Source of the DNA: an uncultured Thalassolituus sp.
GTDB lineage: Bacteria > Pseudomonadota > Gammaproteobacteria > Pseudomonadales > Oceanobacteraceae
DNA: 64,000 nt
NCBI RefSeq assembly: GCF_950066645.1
Contig: NZ_CATMFB010000009.1
Location: 101,826 to 165,825, forward strand
Reading direction: 5' to 3'
The position numbers were made by a program, and so were the translations under genes. Positions 63,044-64,000 of this stretch are shown here, one piece after another. The notes below the pieces were generated by a model, which saw only the letters and a list, made by a program, of their open reading frames with translations, had not been told where the DNA came from and searched no databases. The stretch's first letter is position 1. Each line of letters opens with the position of its first letter.

Positions 63044-63628
63044 CTAATGGTGCCCGGCGTCATCGGCGTCGCGCGCGGTCAGGATCTGGTATTGCTGCGG
63101 CGACAACTCGGGTAGGCGCTGCAGGAACGCCACCATGTTCCAGATACGCTGATCGTCATGACCCGGCCCCCAGGCCGGCATCCCGGAAGCCTTGATGCCA
63201 TGTTTAATAATCCAGAATTGTCGCTTAATGGCCTCGTCATCATTATCAGTGTCACCGGCATGCTCATGCCCATGCCTATCACCCGTCAGTGTTAGATTGG
63301 GCGGCGCGGGATACAGCCCCAGGGTAAAATCACTTTCGGTCTTGCCCGGTTTGAGATGGCAGCCGGTGCACATGTCGTTGTAGTCGGCGCCGCCTGCCAG
63401 CAAGCGCTCGGACGAATTCAGGTCGGTCGGCACCTCGATGTCGTTTGATGCGCGGGCGATGGATCGCTCGCGCAGGGTTTCCAGCGCCCAATAAGTCAAG
63501 TCGTTGTGATGGTCATCGGCTCCCATCGGATAGAGACCCGAATAGAGGAACCCCACACCGGTCACCGCCGCCACGCCTGCCGCAACGGCGAGGCATTTAA
63601 AGCAGGATAAAAACTTAAAGGACGTCAT
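63044..63628 (-). CDS. Cytochrome c family protein of the copper cluster
   Basis: 194 residues. An N-terminal signal anchor (CLAVAAGVAAVTGVGFLYSGLY) precedes a single CTGCH haem motif near residue 90 and a Met in GIKASGMPAWGPGHDD as the likely second axial ligand. Ribosome binding site GAGGAGA lies directly before ATG 63628. Small c-type cytochromes with His-rich stretches (HGHEHAGD) are known in copper-resistance islands. Its electron partner is unknown. Confidence 0.85.
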   Translation of the reverse strand: MTSFKFLSCFKCLAVAAGVAAVTGVGFLYSGLYPMGADDHHNDLTYWALETLRERSIARASNDIEVPTDLNSSERLLAGGADYNDMCTGCHLKPGKTESDFTLGLYPAPPNLTLTGDRHGHEHAGDTDNDDEAIKRQFWIIKHGIKASGMPAWGPGHDDQRIWNMVAFLQRLPELSPQQYQILTARDADDAGHH

Positions 63629-63654
63629 GTTATCTCCTCAGGAATGGCTACCCG

Positions 63655-63972
63655 TTATTTTTTGTGCTGGTGTTTGGCCGGCTTTTTTTCATCGGATTTT
63701 TCGTCATGGTTACCGTGATCGGTATGGCCCTTGTCCCCATGAGCTTCATGCGATCCTTCTTCATCCTTGTGCATGGCCTTCATGCATTTTTTCATCATAG
63801 CCTGCATAACCGGGTCCTTCATGTCCATTTTGGAATGATCCATGTCTTTCATGGCCGCACAGTCCGGCGCCTGCGCCTCCTTCATGTGCTCCTTGGGATC
63901 GTGGGCCTGGGCTGACAGGGCAAGCAATAATGCCGGCAGGGCGACGAAATAGCTGAGTGATTGGCGTTTCAT
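63655..63972 (-). CDS. His/Met-rich periplasmic metal-binding protein
   Basis: 105 residues. Signal peptide (MKRQSLSYFVALPALLLALSAQA) is followed by a Met/Asp/Lys-rich section (MKDMDHSKMDMKDP and MQAMMKKCMKAMHKD) and a His-rich, Lys-rich tail with HGDKGHTDHGNHDE. Two Cys (near 38 and 62) are also present. This composition fits a copper-buffering protein like CopK or the tails of CusB-type proteins. It is the first visible gene of the cluster, behind AGGAG, and a promoter should lie just to its right outside the window. Confidence 0.75.
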   Translation of the reverse strand: MKRQSLSYFVALPALLLALSAQAHDPKEHMKEAQAPDCAAMKDMDHSKMDMKDPVMQAMMKKCMKAMHKDEEGSHEAHGDKGHTDHGNHDEKSDEKKPAKHQHKK

Positions 63973-64000
63973 AATGTGACTCCTAGGTTGTGTTAAAAAC

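Overview
The window is a chromosomal segment of a Gram-negative gammaproteobacterium, most like the marine Oceanospirillales (Thalassolituus/Oleibacter-like; this is inferred from gene content and order, not from a search). The core genes are typical of that group: lipid A and lipoprotein export (lpxH, lpxK, msbA, lolCD), KDO synthesis (kdsB, kdsC), type II secretion accessory genes (gspAB), comEC, purB, malate synthase G and three aminoacyl-tRNA ligase genes (cysS, glnS, gltX).

Layout. 1-2404: a run of small, unrelated, AT-rich genes, all on the minus strand, separated by attC-like recombination sites. This is an integron cassette array with no integrase in view, ending next to cysS. 2765-24976: core housekeeping and envelope genes (glnS-cysS, ppiB-lpxH-EamA, comEC-exbBD-msbA-lpxK-ycaR-LMW phosphatase-murB, lolCD, a hydrolase fused to a PilZ-like tail, gspAB-dinG). 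25040-34777: an outer-membrane barrel candidate and two related lipoproteins of about 970 residues on either side of malate synthase G. 34955-44892: tandem PTPS-fold protein, DedA, purB, roxA, a GNAT protein, kdsB/epimerase/kdsC, tRNA-Glu, tRNA-Ala and gltX. 45025-48755: a secreted lipase with a small membrane-anchored partner and an AraC regulator.

49354-64000 looks like a mobile island. It starts at a short fragment resembling the 3' end of a tRNA-Ser, followed by a frameshifted P4-type integrase, an unknown gene with a strong palindrome at its promoter, and about 1.4 kb without genes. That stretch holds operator-like repeats and a long structured RNA that starts like a group II intron. An AlpA-type regulator, a P-loop ATPase and an IS256-family element come next. 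The right end is a copper/silver resistance cluster: RND pump cusA, cusB with a C-terminal CusF domain and His/Met-rich tail, a TolC-like channel, a DUF411 lipoprotein, a cytochrome c and a His/Met-rich periplasmic protein. All are on the minus strand, close-packed, with good ribosome binding sites. The far end of the island lies outside the window.

The most unusual parts are the integrase-less cassette array beside cysS, the 52.1-52.8 kb structured RNA with its neighbouring repeats, the hydrolase-PilZ fusion, and the paired giant lipoproteins. Coordinates of RNA and repeat features were read by eye and may be off by a few bases.
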